Of a DNA stretch of 34,712 bases, positions 16,972 to 25,744 are shown one piece after another (position 1 is the stretch's first letter; each line of letters begins with the position of its first letter). Where the stretch lies: positions 428,543-463,254 of the forward strand of contig RQSC01000015.1 in assembly GCA_013416795.1 (NCBI GenBank). Reading direction: 5' to 3'. The translations under genes were made by a program, and so were the position numbers. Below the pieces are notes generated by a model. The model was not told the DNA's origin. It saw only the letters and a list, made by a program, of their open reading frames with translations, and did no database searches. This DNA is from Prasinococcaceae sp. CCMP 1430 (Eukaryota; Prasinodermophyta; Palmophyllophyceae; Prasinococcales; Prasinococcaceae).

Positions 16972-19900
16972 ATGGAGGGCGACGATGGCTCCGGCGGACG
17001 GCGCACGCCGCTCGCGTCGCTGACAAACAAGCGCGCGCGCACGCCCGGCGGCGCGGGGTCAGCGCTCAAGCCGCCGCCGAAGCGCAGCGCGGGCGCAGCG
17101 CCGCCGGCCGCGCCGACGCCCGGAGCGGCTGCTCTCGGCACTCCGGCGATGCTGGCGGCAATGGGCATCTTCTGCGACGGCGATGAGCGCATGCAGACTG
17201 CGCAGCACACCGCAGACAAGGGTGCGTCCGCCGCGTGCGGCAGCATCGCCTACACGCACATGCCCGCGTGGGCGAGCGCGCATGGGTGTGGCCCCGCGGC
17301 CGGCGCGTGCTTCCCCGCGACTGCGCCTGACCCCTCGCGCCTACTCGTATTGACGCGCCACGCGTGCGACGACCGTGCGCGCGCAGACCGTGCTCCGCTG
17401 AGGGCTGCAGCGTGTGATTCGCCCATCCCGTCGATGGAGGTGTTGTCGACCCCATCGCCAAGCGCCAACGCCTCGGCGGCGTCATTCGCCGAATTGGCGA
17501 GCAGCTCGCATGTGCACGCCACGCCCGAGGCTGCCATCGGCGCGGCCAGCGCCGACAACATCCCCGTGTCCGTCGGGGGCGCAACGCCGGGCGAGTTTGA
17601 AAAGTGGCTAGGGAAGAGGCTGCGCTCGCTCGAGTTCGGCAGAGGTACGGGCGACGCTGAGGGGTTCTGCGTGCGCCGCGCGCGTCACTGTGCCCGCGTC
17701 GACGTCGAATCTTCTGCCATGGCCCTTTCTGACGCGGCACTGGCGGCGCATTTGCGCGCATGCGCTCCCGCGCTGGCACCCGCAGGCGACGCGAGCCCAG
17801 GGGCTGTCGCCGCCGCCGATCACGTCACCCTTGATGTGGCACCCGGCGCGCCTGCTCGTGAGGAGCTGTACCGACTCTTCCTGGGCGCGCGAGAGACGCA
17901 CCGGCTTCGCAGCCTCGTCGAGACTCTCAAAGACGAGGAGCTCGATCTCGCAAGTGCCGAGGCCGAGGCGTCGCAGCAGCGCGCGCTTGAGTTCGCCGCC
18001 GCTGTCGACCGCGTGGAGGTGCTTGAGGAGGAGAAGGCGGGGCTTGCTGCCAAGGCGCTGGAGCTCGAGGACCAGCTGGCGGACGCCCGTTCGTTCTCTG
18101 ACATGCTTGAGGCGGAGAAGGAGGCGGCAGATGATGCCAGGGACGAAGCAGCCCGCCGCGCGGACGAGCTGACCGCCGCCAAAGAAGAGCTTGCGGAACG
18201 TCTGCACGAAGTTGACGCCGAGCTTTCGTCCGTCAGGATCGAGCTCAAGCGCGTCGTCGACGGCGAGGTATCGCAGCGCGCGCGAGCCGACGCAGCGGAG
18301 GCTGCGGCAGCGAGTGCGAAAGCCGAGGCCGAGTCGAAGCTCAGGCTCGCCGAGGAGGGGCTCGCGGGTACCGTGGCCGAGCTCGCAGGTACCAAAGCCA
18401 AGCTCGCCGCGGTGGAGGGCGAGCTCTCTGCCAAGGCGGTGACGCTCGACCGCAGTGCGGAGGCGCTCACCAGTGCGCAGGGAGAGCTGCAGCGGGTCAG
18501 ATCCACCATGGAGGAGCTGACGGCGAAGCAGTCGGCTACCGAGGTGGAGCTTGACGAGGCCAAGTTCGACCTCGTGTCGAGCACCGAGGCGCGCGACGCT
18601 TTGCAACTGAAGCTCGGCGAGGTGCAGGGGGATCTGGAGATGGCGAATTCGGTTGCTGAGAGGACCAAGGCGGAGCTCGATGCGGCCTCGGCCGAAGCAG
18701 AGAAGGCCGGCGATGCGATTGCCGAGCTCGAGGAGGCCAGGAACGAGCTCGACGCGGCGCGTTCCGACCTGCGAGACGCGATCGCCGAACGGGATGACGT
18801 GCAGGCGCAGCTCGAGGACGCCACGGCTGAGCGCGACGAGGTCAAGGCCGATCTCGAGAAAGCAGTCTGTGACAAGGACGCCGAGCTCGCATCGCTGCGA
18901 TATGAGTGCGCGGAGGCAAAGGCCGCTCTCGAAGCAGGCAACAGCGAGGAGGCTGCCGCGCTGCAAGCCGTCGAGTTCGACCGAGCGATGGCCCTCGAAC
19001 AGCTTGCTGAGGCCACCGAGGCGATCAAGGAGCTACAGACGCTGAAAGAGACGAGCGATGCCGCCCTCTCGGAGAGCAAACACGCTGTCGCCGACCTGTC
19101 CGCTGCGAAGGATGCGCTCGCGCGCGATCTGGCGCGCTCTGAATCGGAGGTGCTCACGAGGGACGACGCCATTGCCGCGGCGGCAACGTTGGCTGGCGAG
19201 AAGGATGCTGCGCTCGCCGCCACCAACGCGCAGCTCGCGAGCGCCACAGCGGAGCTCAGGGATGCAAAGGAGGCGTTGAGGACCGCCGAGCACTCGCACG
19301 GAGTCGCGCTGGCCGAGCTTGAGGCCGCAGCTGCTAGTACGGCCGAGGAGGCTGCCAGTACTGTCAGGGCCGCGTTGCAAGCACGTGAAGAGTCCCTCGG
19401 CGCCGAGATCGAGTCGCTGAAGGCCGACCTCGCGGAAGCGCGCGCGAGTCGCGACGCGATGGAGGCCACGTCGGAGGGTGCACACGAGCAGATTGAGGCC
19501 ATCAGGCAGGAGTGTGACGTCCTCTCCAAGGAGCTCGCGCTCGCCAAGGAGGCCGCTGCTGCCCTCGAGGCTCTCAAGGTAGAGTCTTCGGCTGCGCTCG
19601 AGGAGCTGCGTGGGCAGCTGGACGCCCTCGCGTGCGAGAAGGAGGATTTGGGCGCCGATCTCGCCGCTGAGCGGGAACGCGCCGATCGCCTCGAGGAGAC
19701 GTCGGGGGACCTTGCCGCCAACGTGGAGGAGAAGGTATCGCAAGCGGTGGCCGAGGCCGAGGCCGAGCACGAGGCGTTCCTCGCGGCTCTCGAGAAGGAC
19801 AACGAAGCAGCACTGGCTGCGGCAATCGCCGAGGCCGAGGATCGCCGCTCCGAGGAGGTGGAATCGGTCGCGTCGGAGAAGGCCCAGGCGCTCCAGGCCC

Positions 19901-22407
19901 TGGAAGATCTCAAGGCCGAGCTCCACGAGGCCAGGGACGCCGCGAAGGCAGCTGACGAAACGCTCGCTGTGGAGATGGCCAAGCGCATCGCGCTTGAGAA
20001 CACGCTTGCCGATGGCTCGGACGAAGTGGAAAGGCTGCGTGCCGAGCGTGACAGCTTGCGAGGTGAGGTCGCAGCGGCTCGCGAGATCACTCAGAACGAG
20101 CTCGAGGATGTGCAGGCGCGCCTGGCAGAGGGCGCGGCCAACTTGAGCGCGGCTGAGGCAGAGAAGGCGAGCGCCCTTGCAAGGGTGGCCGAGCTCGAGG
20201 CGTGCGTGCAGGTCGCCGATGGCCGCGCCGCAGCGAGCGAGGCGGGCCTCGCCTCTGCGAGGGCTCTCACGGAGGAGGCGACCCGCGCGCGTGACGCGGC
20301 CGTCGCTGCAGCGGAGGCCGAGAGGGACGAGCTGGCAGCAAAGAACGACACGCTCGAGCGCAAGTACGATGAGCTCGTTTCGAAGGCCGAACAGGACGCG
20401 CACGCGCTGGTGGCCACGCACAAGGACAACATCGCCCAGGCGGTGGCCGAAAAGGCACACGCAGTCGCACGAGTGCAGGAGGAGATGCGGGCGGCTTTGG
20501 ATGCGGCTGCGCTCGAGATGCGCCAGCAGCTCGAAACGGCAGCCGCGCGCGCCGAGGAGGCCAAATCCAAGGCAGTGGCCGACGCGGTCGCGGCGACCGA
20601 GGTGGCCGCCTCTTCACTGGCGGCCAAGACCGTCTCCGAGTCGGAGCGCGTCGCTGAGTTGACGCAGAGACTGGATGCGGCTCTTGGTGACAAGGCTGCG
20701 GCCGTCGAGCGCGCGCTCGCCGATCGAGAACGCGCGGTCGAGGAGGTGCGCGCGCTCGCGGAGGCGGACAAGGAGCGCGCGCTCGCAGAGGCTCGCGCCG
20801 ATGCCGCGAGGGCGCTGTCCGAGTCTGAGCAGTGGCTCGCGTCCGCGAAGGAAGCCGCAGACAGCAAGGCGGCGGCCGCGCTCGCCGCTGCCGCCAAGGA
20901 GCGCGATGAGATGATCGCCGAGGCGCAGAAGGGCCTGATGCTCGAGAGCGCCCTGCAGGAAGCGCGCGCGGAGGCTCAGAGCGCCGCCGAGGAGGAGGCC
21001 GTGCAGCGAGCGCGGGCTGAGAGGCTCGAGGAGGAGCTTGAGGCGCTGCGTGAGAGCGGGGAAGTCCTGGCGGGAGAGCCGCTCGAGGAGGCGCCCCCGC
21101 TGTCGCCGGGCGTGTCGCACTCGCCAGCAGTCAATCCCAGCGGCCTCGCCGCGCAGCTCAAGGCCGAGCGCGCGGCCGTCCTGGCGGACCTTGCTGCGAC
21201 GCGCAAGGAGCTCCTGGCCGAGAAGGATGCGGCGGCCGAGGCGACGGCGGGGATGGCGGAGGAGGCTGAGAGCTTGCGGCTTCGTTTGGAGGAGGCGACT
21301 GCGCAGAAGGAGGCGCTCGAGTCGCAGCTCCGCGCGGCCGTGGATTCCAACGAGGCAGCAGTTGGGGAGGCGCGCGAGGCTGCGGAGCGCGCCGTCGAGG
21401 CGGCGCGCGAAGCGGAGCTCAGCGCCGATCGCGCCGAGACCGCCGAGGCCACCGACGCGGCGCCCTCCGGCGCCGACGTGCCCACGCTGCAGCGCATCAA
21501 CCGTGCGCTTCGACTGCGATGCGCCCGGCTGGAGCGCGAGATGGCCGCGGAGGCTCAGGCGCGCGCGGCGATCGATCGCGCGTTCGCCGAGCTCAACGGC
21601 GAGGAGGACGAGCATGAGAGCGTGGTCGACGACGAATCTGAGGCTGGCGAGGAGGGGGATGAGGGCGCGGCCATTCATGATTTTGAGGCTGGTTGGGTCG
21701 AGGCCGAGGACGCGCGTGTGCATCCGGCCACTGGCGACTGCGAGGCTGAGGAAGAGGCTTCCGGCATGGCGGTGCGCACGAACGAATTGTTCGAGAGGGA
21801 GGGCGGTGGCGATGCCGGCGGGGATGGCGCAGACGAGGCGGGCACAAGCGCGCAAGCGGAGCGGCTGCAGCAGATGCGCAGCGTGTGGGAGAGCGCGTCG
21901 TGGAGGGGGGCTATGGGCGCGAAGGCGAGCAGAGCCACGCACGCCCGTCCCTCCGCTGGTTGGACGCGCGCCCACGGGCGGGCGATGGCACGGCTGGCGG
22001 CAGCCAGCGAGCGGCTGCGCTCGTGGCACCCGCTGGCGGTGGGCCTCGGTTCTGGCGCCGATCAGGTGGAGGGTGGCTGCCGCTCTGTGGCGGCGGCTGC
22101 CGCAGAGGCGGCGCTCCGCGCCCGCCGCGGCGCCGAGGAGCGCGCTGCGCGCGCCGAGGAGCGCTGCCGCGAGCTGGCCGGCCGGTTGCAGGCCGCCGAG
22201 GCGAGGGCGCAGAGGGCGAGTCAGAGGTCTCGAAGGACTGCTGCTGTCGAGGCTGGAGCCGAGGGCAGGCGGACCGTGCGGGAGACGGACGGCGCGAGGA
22301 GGCGTGGTGGTGGGAGGAGCGTGCGGGCGGATGTGCGAAAGGCGCTGTCGGCGATGCTGCTGGAGGGGGATGATGGCGACGATGGTGATTGCGATGGTGA
22401 TGACTAA
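16972..22407 (+). CDS. Giant coiled-coil protein, 1811 residues
   Basis: Single-exon gene. The N-terminal about 300 residues are low-complexity, with a basic cluster (TNKRARTP) that may be a nuclear signal and several TP/SP sites. Residues about 300-1540 form a nearly unbroken Ala/Glu/Leu-rich coiled coil with repeated patterns such as AELEEARNEL and ERDEVKADLEKA. An acidic linker (about 1550-1680) is followed by a second short Ala/Arg/Glu helix (about 1720-1760) and a C-terminus that is basic and then ends in an Asp-rich run. There is no motor, kinase or GRIP domain. It resembles golgin, NuMA or TPR-type scaffolds only in composition, so the function is unknown; a structural or cell-cycle scaffold is a guess supported only by the E2F-like promoter motif. 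The start is the first ATG (gaaacATGG); in-frame sequence upstream overlaps the promoter. The last about 170 bases are duplicated at 24007-24193. Confidence 0.8.
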   Translation: MEGDDGSGGRRTPLASLTNKRARTPGGAGSALKPPPKRSAGAAPPAAPTPGAAALGTPAMLAAMGIFCDGDERMQTAQHTADKGASAACGSIAYTHMPAWASAHGCGPAAGACFPATAPDPSRLLVLTRHACDDRARADRAPLRAAACDSPIPSMEVLSTPSPSANASAASFAELASSSHVHATPEAAIGAASADNIPVSVGGATPGEFEKWLGKRLRSLEFGRGTGDAEGFCVRRARHCARVDVESSAMALSDAALAAHLRACAPALAPAGDASPGAVAAADHVTLDVAPGAPAREELYRLFLGARETHRLRSLVETLKDEELDLASAEAEASQQRALEFAAAVDRVEVLEEEKAGLAAKALELEDQLADARSFSDMLEAEKEAADDARDEAARRADELTAAKEELAERLHEVDAELSSVRIELKRVVDGEVSQRARADAAEAAAASAKAEAESKLRLAEEGLAGTVAELAGTKAKLAAVEGELSAKAVTLDRSAEALTSAQGELQRVRSTMEELTAKQSATEVELDEAKFDLVSSTEARDALQLKLGEVQGDLEMANSVAERTKAELDAASAEAEKAGDAIAELEEARNELDAARSDLRDAIAERDDVQAQLEDATAERDEVKADLEKAVCDKDAELASLRYECAEAKAALEAGNSEEAAALQAVEFDRAMALEQLAEATEAIKELQTLKETSDAALSESKHAVADLSAAKDALARDLARSESEVLTRDDAIAAAATLAGEKDAALAATNAQLASATAELRDAKEALRTAEHSHGVALAELEAAAASTAEEAASTVRAALQAREESLGAEIESLKADLAEARASRDAMEATSEGAHEQIEAIRQECDVLSKELALAKEAAAALEALKVESSAALEELRGQLDALACEKEDLGADLAAERERADRLEETSGDLAANVEEKVSQAVAEAEAEHEAFLAALEKDNEAALAAAIAEAEDRRSEEVESVASEKAQALQALEDLKAELHEARDAAKAADETLAVEMAKRIALENTLADGSDEVERLRAERDSLRGEVAAAREITQNELEDVQARLAEGAANLSAAEAEKASALARVAELEACVQVADGRAAASEAGLASARALTEEATRARDAAVAAAEAERDELAAKNDTLERKYDELVSKAEQDAHALVATHKDNIAQAVAEKAHAVARVQEEMRAALDAAALEMRQQLETAAARAEEAKSKAVADAVAATEVAASSLAAKTVSESERVAELTQRLDAALGDKAAAVERALADRERAVEEVRALAEADKERALAEARADAARALSESEQWLASAKEAADSKAAAALAAAAKERDEMIAEAQKGLMLESALQEARAEAQSAAEEEAVQRARAERLEEELEALRESGEVLAGEPLEEAPPLSPGVSHSPAVNPSGLAAQLKAERAAVLADLAATRKELLAEKDAAAEATAGMAEEAESLRLRLEEATAQKEALESQLRAAVDSNEAAVGEAREAAERAVEAAREAELSADRAETAEATDAAPSGADVPTLQRINRALRLRCARLEREMAAEAQARAAIDRAFAELNGEEDEHESVVDDESEAGEEGDEGAAIHDFEAGWVEAEDARVHPATGDCEAEEEASGMAVRTNELFEREGGGDAGGDGADEAGTSAQAERLQQMRSVWESASWRGAMGAKASRATHARPSAGWTRAHGRAMARLAAASERLRSWHPLAVGLGSGADQVEGGCRSVAAAAAEAALRARRGAEERAARAEERCRELAGRLQAAEARAQRASQRSRRTAAVEAGAEGRRTVRETDGARRRGGGRSVRADVRKALSAMLLEGDDGDDGDCDGDD

Positions 22408-22436
22408 AAGTGCTTTACACGAAGCTTTCGATCTTC

Positions 22437-23537
22437 TCAGTCGACGTGGGCACTGAGTGCTTTGATCGCCTGCGTGTTCTTTGCCCTCCGGGCGACATCG
22501 AGCGCGGTCCTGCCTTCTTTGTCGCGCAAGGACGCGTCCGCGCCCGCGTCGAGAAGTGCGTGAATGCAGTCGATGTGCTGGGGCGACGTCTCCTCCGCCG
22601 CGAGGTGCAGGGGCGTTCGGCCGTCGTCGTCCGGGTGATCTTTGTCTGCACCGGCCTCAAGAAGGAGCGCGACGCACTCTCTGTGGCCATTACGTGACGC
22701 CCAATGCAGAGGAGTAAAGCAGAGTTCGTCCTCGGGATCTATGTCCGCGCCCGCACCTATCAGAAGGTTGGCGAATTCGGCCTGGCCGTTTCCCGATGCG
22801 TAATGCAACGGAGTCATGCCCTCTCCGTCTTTCGTGCAAACCGTGGATGCGTCCGCATCGAGCAGCAGCTTGGCGCATGCGACTTGGCCGCCATTTCTCA
22901 TCAATGCCCGATGCAACGGAGTGTAGCCGTATTCGTCCGCGCGATCTGTGGCTGCGCCCTTATCGAGCAGCAGCTTGATGCATTCAGCAGAGCCACATTT
23001 CGATGCCCAATGCAACGGAGTCATGCCACATTCGTCCGCGCAATCCATGGCTGCTGCGTCCGCATCGAGCAGCAGCTTAACGCATGCGGCGTGGCCGCCC
23101 TGCGATGCATAATACAACGGAGTTAGGCCGTCTTTGTCCGCGAGATCTGTGGCTGCGCCCGCCTCGAGCAGGACCTTGACGCATTCGGCTTGGCCACATT
23201 CCGCTGCAAGGGCCAACGCAGTGGCGTGGTATTCTTCATCCACCGTATCCTTGTCGATGCCCGCATCCAGGACGCGGCGGATAACTTCAGCCCGCCCTTT
23301 TATTGCCGCCCACCTCAGGACCTCCTGCAAGTCTCCAAATAGAAGCAGCGCGTCGGCAAACAAGTCCACCTCCCTGCGCGCCGCGTCAACCTCCGCTCGT
23401 GCCGCCTGCACAGCGGCCGCGTTCACGCCGAGCGCCTGCGTGGCGACCAGCAGCGCCTGCCGCGTGCTCTCCGCCTTTGCGGCACCCGCGCCGCCGCTTT
23501 CGCCGCCGCCGCTGCCACCCGCGCGGCCGCCCGCCAT
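22437..23537 (-). CDS. Ankyrin-repeat protein (copy 1 of a tandem pair)
   Basis: 366 residues. After a Gly-rich start comes a helical motif of about 35 residues (ALLVATQALGV ... QAARAEVDAARREVDLF), which is shared with the neighbouring ankyrin gene. Then follow about eight ankyrin repeats (residues about 75-355) of the GMTPLHWASKCGSAECIKLLL type, some with a one- or two-residue insertion. Ankyrin repeats bind partner proteins; no enzymatic domain is present. There are no membrane segments or signal peptide. The stop lies 29 bases from the stop of the convergent coiled-coil gene, so the 3' UTRs must overlap. The promoter side contains the block repeated at 26028-26261. The in-frame Gly-rich start MAGGRAGG is the first ATG. 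Confidence 0.88.
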   Translation of the reverse strand: MAGGRAGGSGGGESGGAGAAKAESTRQALLVATQALGVNAAAVQAARAEVDAARREVDLFADALLLFGDLQEVLRWAAIKGRAEVIRRVLDAGIDKDTVDEEYHATALALAAECGQAECVKVLLEAGAATDLADKDGLTPLYYASQGGHAACVKLLLDADAAAMDCADECGMTPLHWASKCGSAECIKLLLDKGAATDRADEYGYTPLHRALMRNGGQVACAKLLLDADASTVCTKDGEGMTPLHYASGNGQAEFANLLIGAGADIDPEDELCFTPLHWASRNGHRECVALLLEAGADKDHPDDDGRTPLHLAAEETSPQHIDCIHALLDAGADASLRDKEGRTALDVARRAKNTQAIKALSAHVD

Positions 23538-24006
23538 TTCTCAGGGAGCAAGGGCCTGGCGGGCAGCGCCGTGTCTCGTGTCTCGTCCCCCGCGGTGCCG
23601 CGTCCCCCGCTACCGCCGGCGCGCGCAGTGTGGCGGCGGCGCGCCCGGCAGCCCCGGCTGTTTGCGCGCGCGCGCTTTTTTGTGCTGCCCGCACACACCA
23701 CAAAAATGATGTTTCAATCTGATGTGACGGCGACGTCCCATCACCAACCTGCGAAAACTCTTTCTCCCCGATGATTTCACCCATCTTCTGAGCGGAAGTG
23801 GAACCGTCGATCGCTCGCGCTGGTCCACCCGATTCCATTCGATTTCCGCTCAGTGCGTCGGCGGGTGCGGCCAGATAAAAATGCGTGTGGCAACCGTGTT
23901 ATGATAGGACCGTGGATGTTCGTGTGGGTCGAGGGTGCGTGACGTGACGGCGATGCGAGGCCGCGGCGAGCCACACCGGGTGATATGATACCAATGCGCG
24001 AGGGCT
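23538..24006. other. Upstream region of ankyrin gene 1
   Basis: GC-rich leader, then AT-richer sequence from about 23690. It includes a motif at 23713-23747 (TTCAATCTGATGTGACGGCG-like) seen again near 26301, and the block at 23780-24005 found again at 26028-26261. The block has a CRE-like GTGACGTGAC (about 23940). No gene is seen. Confidence 0.6.
23780..24005. repeat. Duplicated promoter-side block, copy 1
   Basis: Shares CCCATCTTCTGAGCGGAAG, CACCCGATTCCATTCGATTT, GTGGATGTTCGTGTG and GCCACACCGGGTG with 26028-26261, in the same order and with small insertions. In both places it ends at a fragment matching the 3' part of the coiled-coil gene. Confidence 0.85.
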
Positions 24007-24193
24007 GGAAGGACTGCTGCTGTCGAGGCTGACGCCGAGGGCAGGCGGACCGTGAGGGAGACGGACGGCGCGAGGAGGCGTGGTGGTGGGAGGAGCGTGC
24101 GGGCGGATGTGCGAAAGGCGCTGTCGGCGATGCTGCTGGAGGGGGATGATGGCGACGATGATGATTGCGATGGTGATGGCCGCGAGTGCTTTG
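24007..24193 (+). pseudogene. Duplicated 3'-end fragment of the coiled-coil gene
   Basis: This sequence matches 22233-22418, the last about 55 codons of the coiled-coil gene and the first bases after its stop, with only a handful of differences. The stop codon (GACTAA) is changed to GGCCGC, and there is no upstream coding part. It stands in front of the second ankyrin gene just as the original stands in front of the first, so gene end and ankyrin gene were duplicated together. Confidence 0.85.
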
Positions 24194-24285
24194 CTGATGC
24201 TACCAAGCACACACGCGCGCACGCGTTAAGTCGCCACGCGATGCGCCGTGGCAGCGGCCGTGCGCGACTGTGCGCTCATTTACAG

Positions 24286-25671
24286 TTAGCATCGCGGGCG
24301 CGTGCTTGCTTTGGGCTCCTCGACGGGCTCGGCCCTCTGCGGGGCGCGGGGGGTGGCGTGCTGGCGCAGCAGCGCCGCGGCCTCCTTGTGTCTGGTTAGT
24401 TCAGCCATGTCGAGCGGCGTCCAGCCAAAGTTGTTGCGAGCGGATGCGTCGGCGCCCGCCTCGAGCAGCAGCCGCAGGCAACCAAGGTGTCCAACCTTAG
24501 CCGCACTATGCAGGGGTGTGTCGCCAGCCGTGTCGACCTTATCCTTGTCGGCGCCAGCCTCGAGCAGCAGCTGCAGGCAATCAAGGCTTCCAAAATAAGC
24601 CGCATGATGCAGGGGTGTGTGGCCACCCGTGCCTCCTTTGTTCTTGTCGGTGCCAGCCTCCAGCAGCAGCCGCACGCAATCGAGACGGTCCCGAAAAGCG
24701 GCGTAGTGCAACGCAATTCTGCCAATCCAATCTGCCTTTTCCGTCTCGGCACCCGCCTCGAGCAGCAGCCGCAGGCAGTCTGGCGTATTTCCCTGAGCAG
24801 CTTGATGCAGGGGTGTGCGGCCCACATTGTCGGCCTTGTCCTTGTCGCCGCCGGCCTCGAGCAGCAGCTGCAGGCAATCAAGGCGCCCGTACTCAGCCGC
24901 TTGATGCAGCGGTGTGAGGCCCATCGTGTCTCCTTTGTGCTTGTCGGCGCCAGCCTCCAGCAGCAGCCGCAGGCAGTCGAGACAGCCCCGTGAGGCGGCG
25001 TAGTGCAAGGCAGCGCTGCCATCCAGATCTGCCTTGTCCGTCTCGGCACCCGCCTCGAGCAGCAACTGCAGGCAATCAACGTGCCCGCACTGAGCCGACA
25101 CATGCAACGGTGTCATGCCATTGAAAGTGGCCTTGTCTATGTCGGCCCCGGCCTCGAGCAACAGCCGCAGGCAGTTCATTTGGCCGCCATTAATTGCGTC
25201 CACAAGTGCGCCCGCGTCCACATTCGCGCCTCGCGACAACGCGTGGCGGAGCGCATACTCCGCACCGCATCCCGCGGCACGTCGGAGCAATACGTTCACG
25301 TCCAAAGGTAGCACAATCGATGTGCCAACCGGAGGCTTCCCGTCAGTGAGGAACAGGTCAAGCTCCTCCTTCAAAGCGTCGCGCTCCGCGCGCGCTTTTT
25401 GCACGGCGACGGCGCTGACGCCGCACACCTGCGTCACCAGAAGCAGCGCCCGGCGCGAGCGCTCCGCCGACGCAGAGCGGAGGCCTCCGGAACCACATTT
25501 GCTGCCACCCGTGGCACTGTCAGTGGCGTGGACAGCCGCGCCGGCATTGCAGCCGATCGCTCCGATGCATCCATTGCCGACCCATGTGATCTCCGCCCTC
25601 ATCGCGTCACTGGCTGCACGCGCCTCGCGCACGGCCGCCTCGTTGACGCCGAGCGCCTGGATTGCCAGCAT
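24286..25671 (-). CDS. Ankyrin-repeat protein (copy 2), highly regular repeats
   Basis: 461 residues from ATG 25671. It carries two copies of the helical motif also found in ankyrin gene 1 (MLAIQALGVNEAAV... and LLLVTQVCGVSAVAV...), separated by a Gly/Ser/Cys-rich linker, then nine ankyrin repeats of 33 residues, the first and last degenerate. Repeats 3-5 and 6-8 form a doubled three-repeat block (GAETxKAD ... CLRLLLEA). The C-terminus is Arg/Pro-rich. Comparison with gene 1 suggests an original Gly-rich start at ATG 25744 (MDAGGAGGGG), now out of frame: alignment around 25670-25730 is five bases short relative to gene 1. The N-terminus may thus have been lost by frameshift, or the assembly has an error. 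Open sequence further upstream lacks family resemblance. It is a protein-binding scaffold; partners are unknown. Confidence 0.82.
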   Translation of the reverse strand: MLAIQALGVNEAAVREARAASDAMRAEITWVGNGCIGAIGCNAGAAVHATDSATGGSKCGSGGLRSASAERSRRALLLVTQVCGVSAVAVQKARAERDALKEELDLFLTDGKPPVGTSIVLPLDVNVLLRRAAGCGAEYALRHALSRGANVDAGALVDAINGGQMNCLRLLLEAGADIDKATFNGMTPLHVSAQCGHVDCLQLLLEAGAETDKADLDGSAALHYAASRGCLDCLRLLLEAGADKHKGDTMGLTPLHQAAEYGRLDCLQLLLEAGGDKDKADNVGRTPLHQAAQGNTPDCLRLLLEAGAETEKADWIGRIALHYAAFRDRLDCVRLLLEAGTDKNKGGTGGHTPLHHAAYFGSLDCLQLLLEAGADKDKVDTAGDTPLHSAAKVGHLGCLRLLLEAGADASARNNFGWTPLDMAELTRHKEAAALLRQHATPRAPQRAEPVEEPKASTRPRC

Positions 25672-25744
25672 CGCTCCATGCCGACGCGACCCACGCCTCG
25701 CCCGCGCCGCCGCTCCCGCCGCCGCCCGCGCCGCCGGCGTCCAT

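Noticed and set aside
17820-20090. Minus-strand Ser/Ala-rich open frames within the coiled-coil gene
   Set aside because: Antisense of Ala/Glu/Leu codons. No start context or domain, and the plus strand is a clear coiled coil.
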